From: Nocardia huaxiensis
GTDB taxonomy: Bacteria; Actinomycetota; Actinomycetes; Mycobacteriales; Mycobacteriaceae
DNA: 64,000 nucleotides
NCBI RefSeq assembly: GCF_013744875.1
Contig: NZ_CP059399.1
Coordinates: 5,704,001-5,768,000 of the forward strand
Direction of reading: 5' to 3'
Below the pieces are notes generated by a model. That model did not search any database, was not told where the DNA came from, and saw nothing but the letters and a program-made list of their open reading frames with translations. Positions 44,024 through 53,589 of the stretch are shown one piece after another; within the stretch, counting starts at the first letter, position 1; each line of letters begins with the position of its first letter. A program made the translations under genes and the position numbers.

Positions 44024-44041
44024 AATGTTGCGTGCAACATT
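44024..44041. promoter_or_regulatory. TetR-type operator AATGTTGC-GT-GCAACATT
   Basis: Perfect 8-bp arms (AATGTTGC / GCAACATT) around a 2-nt centre, placed 48 bp from the TetR GTG and 33 bp before the ATG of the di-iron protein gene. Additional GCAACA and TTGCAA words flank it. This is a convincing shared operator for the divergent genes. Confidence 0.8.
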
Positions 44042-44074
44042 GCAATGCGATTTGTGGCGTTGTACGGTTTCGCC

Positions 44075-44968
44075 ATGGCTGATCCGGCTGGCGCAACGAG
44101 GCGCATCTACGGTGACGAGGCGCATGCCATCAATGCGCGCGACGTCCACTTCGACTTCGATTCCGTTCCCCTGCACTACATCCCCGGCGAGGTGCTGGCC
44201 ACGCACATCGTCAATGTCATGCACCTGGTCCTGCCCGAAGGGGAACGGGCCATGGCGCAGGCACTGTCCGAGGCGCTGCCCCTCATCGACGACGAGCGCC
44301 TGCGCGAGGAGGTGATCGGCTTCGTCGGGCAGGAAACCATGCACGCCCGTAGCCACGAGGCGGCGCGCGACCACCTGCAATCACTGGGACTCGATGTCGA
44401 TTCCTACGTGCGCGCCGTGGCGTGGCTGGTGGACCGAATCCTCGGTGACCACGGGCTGACCGGCCGCGCGAAGCAGGAGTGGCTCAAGGAGCGGCTCGGA
44501 TTGTTCGCGGGGATGGAGCATTACACCGCCGTGCTCGGCGAATGGCTGCTCGAGGCCGAGGTGCTGGAGGCCAAGGGCATGCATCCGGCCATGCTGGATC
44601 TGGTCCGCTGGCACGGCGCGGAGGAGGTGGAGCATCGCAGCGTCGTCTACGACGCGTACATGCACGTGGACGGCGGGTACGCCCGCAAGGCCCGGACAGC
44701 GCTGCTGGCGAGCCTGACCCTGCTGCCGCTGTTCATCGTGTCGACCGGGTATCTGTACCGGAAGGATCCGGAGGCGGACAAGGGCCGATTCTGGTTGCGG
44801 CAGTTCGTGAGTGCCACCCGGCGCGGGGTGATCCCGAAGTGGACGGTGTTCCTCACCGAGGTTCCGCGCTATCTGCGGCCGGGTTTCCATCCCTCGCAAC
44901 TGGGGCCGATGGATACCGCGCTGCGCTATCTCGCGCACTCCCCCGCGGCTCGGGCGGCGGGTCACTGA
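44075..44968 (+). CDS. PF10118-type metal-dependent protein (ferritin-like di-iron)
   Basis: 297 residues, annotated in databases as metal-dependent hydrolase (PF10118). The sequence shows two ferritin-like metal motifs: EVIGFVGQETMHARSHE near residue 85-97 and WHGAEEVEHRSVVYDAY near 183-195, plus a third EHY/E helix between them (FAGMEHYTAVLGEWLLEAE). E-x-x-H pairs of this kind build carboxylate-bridged di-iron sites. Because the next gene encodes an electron-transfer reductase, oxygen activation is more plausible than hydrolysis (inference). The ATG at 44075 has no clear ribosome site; an ATG at 44045 is the alternative. Confidence 0.82.
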   Translation: MADPAGATRRIYGDEAHAINARDVHFDFDSVPLHYIPGEVLATHIVNVMHLVLPEGERAMAQALSEALPLIDDERLREEVIGFVGQETMHARSHEAARDHLQSLGLDVDSYVRAVAWLVDRILGDHGLTGRAKQEWLKERLGLFAGMEHYTAVLGEWLLEAEVLEAKGMHPAMLDLVRWHGAEEVEHRSVVYDAYMHVDGGYARKARTALLASLTLLPLFIVSTGYLYRKDPEADKGRFWLRQFVSATRRGVIPKWTVFLTEVPRYLRPGFHPSQLGPMDTALRYLAHSPAARAAGH

Positions 44969-46008
44969 TGGGTACGCGAACCGAGGCCGCCCCGCGCGGC
45001 CTGCGACTGCTCGGCGGCGTCATGGACGCGTATCGGAGTGTCTTCGTGACGGGCACGGCCGCACCGCTGCTGTCACGGCCGAAGCCGGTGCGGCGCACGG
45101 GTTTCGATCTGGATATGCGGGTCGAGGACCTGGCGCCGCTGGCCGAGGACGTGGTCGGGGTGAGCTTGCGCGCGGCCACGGGCGGCGTGCTGCCCTCCTG
45201 GCGGCCGGGCTCGCACCTGGATGTGTTCCTGCCGTCGGGGCGGCAGCGGCAGTATTCGCTGTGCGGTGATCCGGCCGATCGGCTCCGCTATCGGATCGCG
45301 GTGCGGCTCATCCGGGAGGGCGACGGCGGGTCCCGGGAGGTGCACGAATCGCTGCGTGCCGGTGATCGGCTGCGAATTCGCGGTCCCCGCAATGCTTTCG
45401 CCTTCGTCGAGGCCCCGTCGTATCTGTTCCTGGCGGGCGGCATCGGCATCACCCCGATCCTGCCGATGGTGCGGGCAGCGGGTGCGCGCGGCCGGCTGGT
45501 GTATCTGGGCCGCTCACGCGCGACGATGCCGTTCCTCGACGAGCTCCCCGACGCCGATGTCCGGCCCGACGACGAGTTCGGGGTCCCCGATGTCGCGGAA
45601 CTGCTCGGGAGCGCGAAACCCGGTGCGGCCGTGTATGTGTGCGGACCCCCGCCGATGCTCGAGGCCGCGCAGCGCTGCCTGTTCGCGCTGAATCCCACCG
45701 GATCGCTGCACACCGAACGCTTTTCGGCCCCGCCGGTCACCGACGGCCGCGCCTTCGAGATCACGCTGGCGCGCACCGGCGGCACCGTCCGGGTCGCCGC
45801 GGACGAATCCGCGCTGACGGCTCTGCGCCGCCGCCTTCCGGATATCGCCTATTCCTGCCGGCAGGGCTTCTGCGGCACCTGCAAGGCCGGTGTGCTCGCC
45901 GGACAGGTCGATCACCGCGATCGGCTACTTCCCGAATCCGAACGCGCACACCACATGCTGACCTGCGTCTCACGTGCCGCCGACGACGGCATCGTGCTCG
46001 ACCTGTGA
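44968..46008 (+). CDS. Phthalate-dioxygenase-reductase-type flavin/[2Fe-2S] reductase
   Basis: 346 residues: ferredoxin-reductase-like flavin domain (RQYSLCGDP near residue 92), NAD(P) domain (FLAGGIGITPILPM, VYVCGPPPML) and a C-terminal plant-type ferredoxin domain with C-x4-C-x2-C in SCRQGFCGTCKAG near 296 and the fourth Cys in MLTCVS near 332. It passes electrons from NAD(P)H through flavin and 2Fe-2S to an oxygenase. It overlaps the preceding di-iron gene by 1 nt (TGATG), the strongest sign that the two work together. Confidence 0.92.
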   Translation: MGTRTEAAPRGLRLLGGVMDAYRSVFVTGTAAPLLSRPKPVRRTGFDLDMRVEDLAPLAEDVVGVSLRAATGGVLPSWRPGSHLDVFLPSGRQRQYSLCGDPADRLRYRIAVRLIREGDGGSREVHESLRAGDRLRIRGPRNAFAFVEAPSYLFLAGGIGITPILPMVRAAGARGRLVYLGRSRATMPFLDELPDADVRPDDEFGVPDVAELLGSAKPGAAVYVCGPPPMLEAAQRCLFALNPTGSLHTERFSAPPVTDGRAFEITLARTGGTVRVAADESALTALRRRLPDIAYSCRQGFCGTCKAGVLAGQVDHRDRLLPESERAHHMLTCVSRAADDGIVLDL

Positions 46009-46025
46009 ATACCGGAGATCAATCG

Positions 46026-47480
46026 ATGAGCGAACACACCCACATCGCCGTGGTGGGCGCGGGATTCGGCGGGATCGGGCTCGCGGTGAAACTGCGCGCG
46101 GCCGGTTTCGAGGATTTCGTCATTCTGGAACGGGCGGACGATCTGGGCGGAACCTGGCGCGCCAATACCTATCCGGGTTGCGCCTGCGATGTGCCGTCCC
46201 AGCTGTACAGCTATTCCTTCGCCCCCAACCCGGAGTGGTCACGCACCTATGGGAAGCAGGCGGAGATCCTCGAATACATTCGCGCGGTGGCCGTCGAGCA
46301 CGGCCTCGAGCGCTTCCTCCGGTACCGCACCGAGGTGCTCGACGCCCGCTGGGACGAGTCGGCGACGCTGTGGCGGCTCGAGACCACCCGGGGTCCGCGC
46401 ACCGCGAACTTCCTGGTGTCGGCGACCGGCATCTTCGCCGAGGCGAAATACCCGGATCTACCGGGACTGAACACCTTCGCGGGCACCAGTTTTCACTCCC
46501 TGCACTGGGATCACGCGCACGACCTCACCGGCGAGCGGGTGGCGGTGATCGGCACCGGCGCCTCCGCCGTGCAGTTCGTTCCGGAGATCCAGCCGCGGGT
46601 CGCCGAGCTGCTGCTGTTCCAGCGCTCCGCACCGTGGATCGTGCCGCGCCTGGACCGGCCGACCCTGGCCGCCGAGCGCTACCTGCTGCGCACGGTCCCG
46701 TTGGCGCAGAAGGCCGTTCGCGGCCTGTGGTACTCGGCCATCGAGACCTTCGGGCTGATCTCGCTGGTGGATCAGCGCTTCCGACATCCCTACGAGGCAC
46801 TGGGCCGATTGCAGCTCCTGCGCCAGGTGCGAGATCCACTGCTGCGCAAGACCTTGACACCCGACTACGTGATCGGCTGCAAGCGCGCCATCTTCTCCGA
46901 CGCCTACCTGCCCGCGCTGGATCAGCCCAATGTGCAGGTCGTCACCGAGCCCATTGCCGAGGTGCGGCCGCACTCGATCGTCCTGCGCGACGGCGCCGAG
47001 CATGCGGTCGACACGATCATCTTCGGCACCGGTTTCACCTCCATCCCGACCGCCTACGAACGGTTCCACGGCACGGACGGCCGATCGCTGGCCGAGCTGT
47101 ATCGGCAACGGCCGCAAAGCTATCTGGGCGCGGCGGTGGCGGGATTCCCCAACTTCTTCTGCACGCTCGGCCCGTTCGGGGCGGCGGGGAACCAATCGGC
47201 CATCTATATGATCGAATCGCAGATCGCCTACATCGTGGATGCGCTGAAATCGGTGCGCCACAGTGGTGCTCGCCGCGTCGAGGTGCGGCCGGAGGCACAG
47301 CGGGAGTTCCTGTCGGAGATGTCGCGGCGCAGCTCCTCCACCGTCTGGCTGACCGGCGGCTGCACCGGCTACTACACCACCTCCGATGGGCTCAATGCCG
47401 GGCTGTATCCGAACTGGAGTTTCGAATACCGCCGCCGCACTTCCACTTTCGATTCCGACGCCTACGAGGTGACCGCATGA
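46026..47480 (+). CDS. FAD-dependent Baeyer-Villiger monooxygenase
   Basis: 484 residues. N-terminal FAD site VVGAGFGGIGLA, GGTWRANTYPGCACDVPSQLYS, the Baeyer-Villiger fingerprint FAGTSFHSLHWD near residue 150-161 (F-x-G-x3-H-x3-W-D) and the NADPH site VIGTGASAVQFVPE near 172. GGAG lies 9 nt before the ATG. It belongs to the cyclohexanone/phenylacetone-monooxygenase-like group rather than the EthA group seen at 1261-2730. In the cassette it would oxidise a ketone formed by the di-iron enzyme and SDR. Confidence 0.92.
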   Translation: MSEHTHIAVVGAGFGGIGLAVKLRAAGFEDFVILERADDLGGTWRANTYPGCACDVPSQLYSYSFAPNPEWSRTYGKQAEILEYIRAVAVEHGLERFLRYRTEVLDARWDESATLWRLETTRGPRTANFLVSATGIFAEAKYPDLPGLNTFAGTSFHSLHWDHAHDLTGERVAVIGTGASAVQFVPEIQPRVAELLLFQRSAPWIVPRLDRPTLAAERYLLRTVPLAQKAVRGLWYSAIETFGLISLVDQRFRHPYEALGRLQLLRQVRDPLLRKTLTPDYVIGCKRAIFSDAYLPALDQPNVQVVTEPIAEVRPHSIVLRDGAEHAVDTIIFGTGFTSIPTAYERFHGTDGRSLAELYRQRPQSYLGAAVAGFPNFFCTLGPFGAAGNQSAIYMIESQIAYIVDALKSVRHSGARRVEVRPEAQREFLSEMSRRSSSTVWLTGGCTGYYTTSDGLNAGLYPNWSFEYRRRTSTFDSDAYEVTA

Positions 47481-48358
47481 ACGGCCCAGCGCCGCACGAG
47501 CGCTACGACGTGGCCGGCAAGACCGTCCTGATCACCGGGGCCGCCCAGGGCATCGGCCGCGAACTGGCCGGCCTGCTGTACGAGCGCGGGGCCTCCATCG
47601 CACTGGCCGATATCGACCGGCACGGTGCGGCGGCGGCCGCAGCCGCACTCGGCCCGCGCGCACTGCCGCTGCCCGCCGACGTGTCCGACCGCGCCGCCAT
47701 GCGAGGCGTAATCAACTCGGCCGTCGAGCATTTCGGACGTCTGGACGTGGTGGTCGCCAATGCCGGAGTGGTGCCGCGCCCGGCGACCCTGCGCACCCTC
47801 GACAGCGCGGATTTCGATCACGTCATCGACGTCAATCTCACCGGCGTGTTCAATACCGTGCGCCCGGCCCTCGATCACATCGTCGCGCACCGCGGTCACG
47901 TCGTGGTGGTGTCCTCGTGCGCGGCCTTCGCCCCCGGCATGGCCGGCGCCCCGTACATGATCAGCAAGGCGGGCGTGGAGCAACTCGGACGCGCTCTGCG
48001 CGTGGAACTTTCACCCTTCGGCGCGACGGCCGGGGTGGCCTACTTCGGCATCGTGGACACCGCCATGACCCACGCCACCCTTGACGGCGACGAGCTCGGA
48101 CACGCCTTCGACGACCTGCTACCGTGGCCCCTGCGCCGGCGTATCACCGCGGAGCAGGCCGCGCGGAGCATTGCCGACGGCATTGCCCGGCGGGCCCCCC
48201 GCACCATCGCCCCTTCGGCCGGCTGGTCGCTCTACGCGCTGCTGCGCGGCGCGGTGAATGTGGTTCTGGATGCCCGCCTCACCCGGGATCCGCGGGTGCA
48301 CGCCCTGCTCCTCGCGGTGGAGGCCCGATTCGCCGAATTGGCGACACAACGACTATGA
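47477..48358 (+). CDS. Short-chain dehydrogenase/reductase (SDR)
   Basis: 293 residues: TGAAQGIGRELAGLL cofactor site, VANAGVV, and the catalytic set in VVSSCAAFAPGMAGAPYMISKAG (S...Y-x3-K). A C-terminal extension of about 60 residues (LLPWPLRRRITAEQ...) is typical of mycobacterial SDRs of lipid metabolism. It overlaps the monooxygenase gene by 4 nt (ATGA) and ends the cassette; the following 158 bp are AT-rich and contain no gene. Confidence 0.92.
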   Translation: MNGPAPHERYDVAGKTVLITGAAQGIGRELAGLLYERGASIALADIDRHGAAAAAAALGPRALPLPADVSDRAAMRGVINSAVEHFGRLDVVVANAGVVPRPATLRTLDSADFDHVIDVNLTGVFNTVRPALDHIVAHRGHVVVVSSCAAFAPGMAGAPYMISKAGVEQLGRALRVELSPFGATAGVAYFGIVDTAMTHATLDGDELGHAFDDLLPWPLRRRITAEQAARSIADGIARRAPRTIAPSAGWSLYALLRGAVNVVLDARLTRDPRVHALLLAVEARFAELATQRL

Positions 48359-48516
48359 GAAATAGAAATACCCGATTTGCGGAGGAATAAACATACCTAT
48401 AACCATCGGATAACAACCCTTGAGAATGTCCGAATCAACGTTGCGGGCACGGCCGCCGCCTGGCAGCGTGGTGGGCAGTTTGACTCAATTCAACCTCAAC
48501 GACGAGGAGCTTTGAA

Positions 48517-49752
48517 ATGAGTAACAAGCTGTCCCGTAATTCCTCTATCCAGAGCGCCGTCGAGCTGCTGGGAAGCCCTTCGTCCCGCGCTGCGGAAACC
48601 CCGGAAAACAAATCCCTGCATATCGTGATGGTCGCTCCGCCGTATTTCGATATTCCTCCCGCGGGATACGGCGGCGTCGAAGCCGTGGTCGCGGCATTGG
48701 CCGATGAACTGGTCGAACGCGGGCACAGAGTCACGCTGCTGGGCGCCGGTCGCGCCGGCACGAAGGCGCGGTTCATCCAGGTCTGGGACGAATTGCTCAC
48801 CCAGAGCCTGGGCGAGCCGTATCCGGAAATCGTGAACACCATGAAAGCCTGGCGCATCATCGAACAAATGCATGCCCAGGATCCGATCGACGTCGTGCAC
48901 GATCACACCTTCGGCGGGCCGGCCAATGCCGCGGCGTATCGGATGATCGGCATCCCCACCATTGTCACCGTGCACGGTCCGGTGGATGCGCAGATGCACG
49001 AGTACTACCGTTCCTTCGACCGCAGCGTGCGCCTGGTGGCGATCAGCGACCGGCAGCGGGAATTGGCCCCGGATCTGAACTGGATCGGCCGGGTGCACAA
49101 TGCGATTCGACCCGACGAATGGCCGTTCCGCACCGAGAAATTGGATTACGCACTGTTCCTCGGCCGGTACGCGCCCTACAAGGGCCCGCACCTCGCCCTG
49201 GAGGCCGCACACGCCGCGGGCCTGCGCCTGATCCTCGCGGGCAAGTGCAACGAGCCGCCCGAACGCGCCTTCTTCGACGAATTCGTCCGGCCACTCCTGA
49301 CTTCCGACGACGACGTGTTCGGTGAAGCCGACGCGGTGGCCAAGCGGCACCTGCTCGCCGGCGCGCGCTGCCTGCTGTTCCCCATCCAGTGGGAGGAGCC
49401 GTTCGGCATCGTCATGATCGAGGCCATGGTGTGCGGCACCCCGGTGATCGCGCTGCGCGGCGGCGCGGTGGCGGAGGTGATCGAGCACGGTGTGACCGGC
49501 TGGATCTGCGAGAGCCCCGACGAACTGCCGCAGGCCATCGCCCGCGCGGACGAGATCGATCCGCGCGCCTGCCGCGAGCGGGTCGAAAAGCTGTTCGCCA
49601 CCGAGCGATTCGCCTCGGGATACGAAGCCGCCTATCAGCGCGTGATCGATCGGGCGGCGCGGGCGGCACGGCCGGTCATCCGGACCGGCGTCGTGCACAC
49701 CGCGCCCGCACGCGGACCCCGTGGCGTGCAACGGCCCAGCGCCCGCGCGTGA
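48517..49752 (+). CDS. GT4-family glycosyltransferase
   Basis: 411 residues, GT-B fold. An N-terminal extension of ~30 residues precedes HIVMVAPPYFDIPPAGYGGVE, the Gly-rich donor loop typical of GT4; DVVHDHTFGGP and VTVHGPVD follow; the C-terminal domain has FLGRYAPYKGPHLALEAA and the E-x7-E retaining-GT motif EEPFGIVMIEAMVCGTPVIA. ACGAGGAG lies upstream of the ATG. It overlaps the debranching-type gene by 4 nt (GTGA), so both probably handle the same alpha-glucan or glycoside. Confidence 0.92.
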   Translation: MSNKLSRNSSIQSAVELLGSPSSRAAETPENKSLHIVMVAPPYFDIPPAGYGGVEAVVAALADELVERGHRVTLLGAGRAGTKARFIQVWDELLTQSLGEPYPEIVNTMKAWRIIEQMHAQDPIDVVHDHTFGGPANAAAYRMIGIPTIVTVHGPVDAQMHEYYRSFDRSVRLVAISDRQRELAPDLNWIGRVHNAIRPDEWPFRTEKLDYALFLGRYAPYKGPHLALEAAHAAGLRLILAGKCNEPPERAFFDEFVRPLLTSDDDVFGEADAVAKRHLLAGARCLLFPIQWEEPFGIVMIEAMVCGTPVIALRGGAVAEVIEHGVTGWICESPDELPQAIARADEIDPRACRERVEKLFATERFASGYEAAYQRVIDRAARAARPVIRTGVVHTAPARGPRGVQRPSARA

Positions 49753-51848
49753 GCGTGTTCAATGCCGGCCCGCCGATTCCGGTCGACGGCGGGACCGGCC
49801 CCATCACGCTGGTCGAGGCGAGCACCTTCTGCCTGTCCGATCACCTGGGTGACATCCATCCGGGCACCGCGCACGGGTTGTTCTACCGCGATGCCCGGGT
49901 GCTCACCCGCTGGGAGCTGCGCCTGGACGGTCTTCCACCGGAACAGCTTTCGGTGGTCTCGCGGGACCCGTTCCGGGCGCGCTTCCTGGCCCGCAAGCCA
50001 CCGCCGCACGGGATCGCCGACGCGACGGTGCTGGTGCAGCGCCGCCGCATGATCGGCGAGGGCATGCAGGAGGCCATCACCGTGCACAATCTGGGCGCCG
50101 AGGACACCGCCATCACGGTAACCCTCACCGTCGACGCGGATTTCGCGGATCTGTTCGCGGTCAAGGAGGGCCGGGTGCACGGCGGCGGGTGCGAGTTCGT
50201 CATCTCCGATCGGACGCTGCGGCTCATCGGGCGGGCGGGACCGGATCGGGAGCTGGCCATCACCGCCGACGCCGAGCCCGAGGTGCAGCCGGGGGCGCTG
50301 GTGTGGCACATCGTCGTTCCCGCACACGACATCTGGCATACGGTGGTGCGCTGTCAGCCGATCGTCGGGCATCGCGCCGCCCCCATGAATTTCGACGCCA
50401 CCGACGGGGACAGTCCGGTCAACAAGATCCGGCAGTGGCGGGCCACCACGACCACACTCACCGCCAGCGGCGCGGGCTTGAACACCATTCTCCAGCGCAC
50501 CGAAACCGATTTGGGCGCACTGCGTCTGGACGATCCGGAGGACGGCACGGCCTATGTGGCGGCCGGCGCACCCTGGTTCATGGCCCTGTTCGGCCGCGAC
50601 AGCCTGCTCACCTCCTGGATGGCCCTGCTGCTGGACTCCGATCTGGCACTGGGGACCCTGCGGCAGCTGGCCAAACTGCAGGGCGTACAGGATGATCCGG
50701 TCACCGAGGAGGAGCCCGGCCGGATCATGCACGAGCGCCGGTGCGGGCCCGGCAGCGATCGGGTGCTCGGCGGAGCCGTCTACTACGGCAGCGCGGACGC
50801 GACGCCGCTGTTCGTCATGCTGCTGGCCGAATGCCTGCGCTGGGGTGTGGCTCCCGCCGCGATCGAGGAACTGCTTCCGGCCGCGGACCGGGCGCTGGGC
50901 TGGATCGACACCAGCGGCGACAGTGACGGCGACGGGTTCGTGGAGTACCGGCGCAAAACCGATCGCGGACTGGCGAATCAGGGCTGGAAGGACAGCTGGG
51001 ACGCGGTCTGCTTCGCCGACGGACGGCTGGCCGAACCGCCTATCGCCCTGTGCGAGGTGCAGGGCTACGCGTACGCGGCCCGGCTCGGGCGCGCCGAGCT
51101 GGCCGAGACGTTCGGCGACCACGACCTGGCCGCACGGCTGCGCGCCGCGGCCGCCGACCTGAGAACCCGCTTCGACGAAGCCTTCTGGATGCCCGTACAG
51201 GGCTGCTACGCCCTCGCGCTGGATGGCGGCAAACAGCAGGTCGACGTGGTGTCGAGCAATGCCGGGCAGTGCCTGTGGACCGGCATAGTGCCCGACGAGC
51301 ACGCCGCGCAGCTGATCGAACGGCTGGGCGCGGCCGATATCGACAGCGGATTCGGGTTGCGCACACTGTCTTCCGAGACGCGGCGATTCAATCCCATGGG
51401 CTACCACACCGGTTCGGTGTGGTAGCACGACACCGCACTCGTGATCGCGGGCCTGCTGCGCTACCGGCACATCGACGGGGCGCTGTCGCTGGCCGAGCGC
51501 CTGGCGACCGGGTTGCTGGAGGCGATCCTGGAATTCGGCGCGCGCCCGCCGGAGCTGTTCAGCGGTTTCGCGCGCACCGAATTCCGTTCGCCCGTACCGT
51601 ATCCCACCTCCTGTTCACCGCAGGCATGGGCCAGCGCCGCGCCGCTGCTGCTCATGCGGTCCTTCCTCGGCCTGCGCCCCGATGTGCCCGCCCGCACCCT
51701 GACGATCGCGCCGCGACTGCCCGCCCGCGCGGGGACGGTCCGGCTCGCGGATCTGCGCCTGGGCGAAGCCTCGGTCACCATCGAGGCCACCGGGACATCC
51801 GCCACGGTCAGCGGCCTGCCCGGCGACTGGCGGCTGATCCAGGAGTAG
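49749..51848 (+). pseudogene. Glycogen-debranching-type glucosidase with in-frame amber codon
   Basis: One continuous frame of 700 codons with a TAG at 51423-51425 (codon 559). The first part (558 residues) has the GDE N-terminal beta domain (FCLSDHLGDIHPGTAHGLFYRDAR) and the start of the (alpha/alpha)6 barrel (FMALFGRDSLLTSWMALLL, NQGWKDSWDAV). It stops inside the conserved block YHTGSVW-stop-HDTALVIAG. The remaining 140 codons carry the end of the barrel, including GFARTEFRSPVPYPTSCSPQAW, in the same frame. Without read-through the product lacks part of the active site. The alternatives are a recent nonsense mutation, an assembly error, or programmed read-through. Confidence 0.8.
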
Positions 51849-51851
51849 CGG

Positions 51852-52655
51852 CTATTCGGCCGAGATCGGTTCCAGCGAAGGCCGTTTGGCTTCCAATCCA
51901 TCGCCGGAGGAGCGCCCGGTGAGACGGCGGTGAATCCACGGCAGCAGGAATTCCCTGGCCCAGTGCAGGTCCTGCTGCCGGGCGGCCGGCCACGGCAGCG
52001 GTTCTTCGTCCGGCCACGGCGCCCGCCAATCCTCGTCCACCGCAATGCCGAGCGCCTCACAGGTGCGCAGCGCGAGACGGCGATGCCCCTCGGCGGACAG
52101 GTGCAGCCGATCCCAGCTCCAGGCGCGATGTTCCTGCAGAACCTTCATCCCCCACAGATCGACGACCGGGCAGCCGAATTCGTCGGCGATGGCCCGCAGG
52201 TGCATGTTGTAGGTGGCGATCTTGCCGCGCAGATGTCGCATGACGGGCTGGAATCCGGTGTCCATGCCGGTGAAGACCACCACCGTCGCGCCGGTGCCGC
52301 GCAGTTCGATCAGGGCGTCGCGGTAGATGCCGGCCAGCTCGTCCGGGTCACCGCCGGGCCGGATCAGATCGTTGCCGCCCGCGCAGAATGTGACCAGGTC
52401 CGGCCGCAATTCGACGGCCCGCCCCAGCTGATCGTCGATGATCTGGCGAATCAGCTTGCCGCGCACCGCCAGATTGGCGTACCGGACCTCGCCGACCTGC
52501 CCGGCCAGATGCTCCGCCACCCGGTCCGCCCAGCCGCGGTAGCGGCCGTTCGGCGTCTCATCGCTGTCCGGATAGGGATCGTCCATGCCTTCGGTGAAGC
52601 TGTCGCCGAGTGCGACGAAGGACAGAATCTCACGGGGCAATTCATGGTCCGGCAT
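51852..52655 (-). CDS. SGNH/GDSL hydrolase
   Basis: 267 residues. Block I FVALGDSFTEGMDD carries the Ser nucleophile, the Gly in ANLAVRGKL is block II, block III is TFCAGGNDLIRP, and block V holds the Asp-His pair in WSWDRLHLSAEGH. A mycobacterial-type esterase/lipase of the SGNH family, without a signal peptide. The ATG at 52655 is chosen over a TTG 18 nt upstream. It is convergent with the debranching-type gene, 3 nt away. Confidence 0.92.
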   Translation of the reverse strand: MPDHELPREILSFVALGDSFTEGMDDPYPDSDETPNGRYRGWADRVAEHLAGQVGEVRYANLAVRGKLIRQIIDDQLGRAVELRPDLVTFCAGGNDLIRPGGDPDELAGIYRDALIELRGTGATVVVFTGMDTGFQPVMRHLRGKIATYNMHLRAIADEFGCPVVDLWGMKVLQEHRAWSWDRLHLSAEGHRRLALRTCEALGIAVDEDWRAPWPDEEPLPWPAARQQDLHWAREFLLPWIHRRLTGRSSGDGLEAKRPSLEPISAE

Positions 52656-52779
52656 GACAATCGATCTTGCCAAGCAACCGTCCGGTTACGCGAGCGTCGG
52701 TAGGGGCCGGTGATCCCGGAATCACATTGTGCATGACCGACGCATCCCCGGCCCGGCTCGGGCGCGATCGCGAAACAGG

Positions 52780-53589
52780 TCAGCGCGGAATGGTTCTCCC
52801 GTTCTCGGGCAGGCGGGCGGACCAGCGGGGCGGGCGCCGCTCCAGGTGGGCGCGCACGCCTTCCTTCGCATCCGGGGTGCCCATGAGCCGACGGTGCAGA
52901 TCGGTTTCGCGGGCGGCGACCTGCGCGGGGTTCAGGTTGTCGCGGGCGGTGTCCCACAGCAGGGTCTTGCACAGTGCCACCGACATCGGTGCGGTGTGGG
53001 TGGCAATGTCGTGTGCCAGCTCCAGAGCGGCGGGCAGCACCTCCTGCGCCGGCAGCACCTGGTTGGCGAGGCCCAGGCGGAGCAGGTCCGCACCGGTGTG
53101 GCGGCGGCCGGTCAGCAGGAGTTCAGCGGCGGCCGTGAGACCCGCGAGATGCGTGACGGTCCAATGCGATACCGCGTCGGGCAGGACACCGAAACGCACC
53201 TGCGGAATCGCGTACCAGGCATTGTCGGCGACGATCCGGATGTCGGCCTGCAGGGCGAGGGTCAGGCCGATGCCGATGGCGTGCCCGTTGATGGCCGCGA
53301 TCACCGGCTTGCGGAGCTCGAATGCGGGCGGCTGGATCGGCGAGGCGGTGAAATCCGGGTCGGTGGGGGCGTCGAAGGTGTTGTCGCCGTTCGTGAAATC
53401 CGCGCCGGCGCAGAAGGCCGGGGGTGCGCCGGTGACCACGACCACCCGAATCGAGTCGTCGGTGTCCAGGGTCGCGTAGTGCTCGCCGAGGGCCCGTCCC
53501 ATGTCGGCGGTGAAGGCATTGCGGCGCTCGGGACGGTTCAGCGTCAGCAGCGCGACGCCGCCATCGACGCTCACCTCGACCACGCTCAT
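52780..53589 (-). CDS. Enoyl-CoA hydratase/isomerase family protein
   Basis: 269 residues, crotonase fold. RNAFTADMGRAL, oxyanion-hole strand PPAFCAGADFTNG and the second oxyanion loop AAINGHAIGIGLTLALQADIRIVA are visible, with the hydratase region WYAIPQVRFGVLPDAV. The two catalytic Glu residues of true hydratases are not both evident, so hydratase versus isomerase cannot be settled. It overlaps the upstream F420 enzyme by 4 nt (ATGA) and is third in the CYP125 operon. Confidence 0.88.
   Translation of the reverse strand: MSVVEVSVDGGVALLTLNRPERRNAFTADMGRALGEHYATLDTDDSIRVVVVTGAPPAFCAGADFTNGDNTFDAPTDPDFTASPIQPPAFELRKPVIAAINGHAIGIGLTLALQADIRIVADNAWYAIPQVRFGVLPDAVSHWTVTHLAGLTAAAELLLTGRRHTGADLLRLGLANQVLPAQEVLPAALELAHDIATHTAPMSVALCKTLLWDTARDNLNPAQVAARETDLHRRLMGTPDAKEGVRAHLERRPPRWSARLPENGRTIPR

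Noticed and set aside
45974..48358. A long plus-strand frame joining the BVMO region to the SDR
   Set aside because: Only the part from 47477 is real SDR; the upstream part is an out-of-frame reading of the BVMO gene.
51423..51425. Pyrrolysine or other recoding at the amber codon
   Set aside because: No pylTS or similar genes are visible, and the family does not use special residues at this position; mutation or error is simpler.
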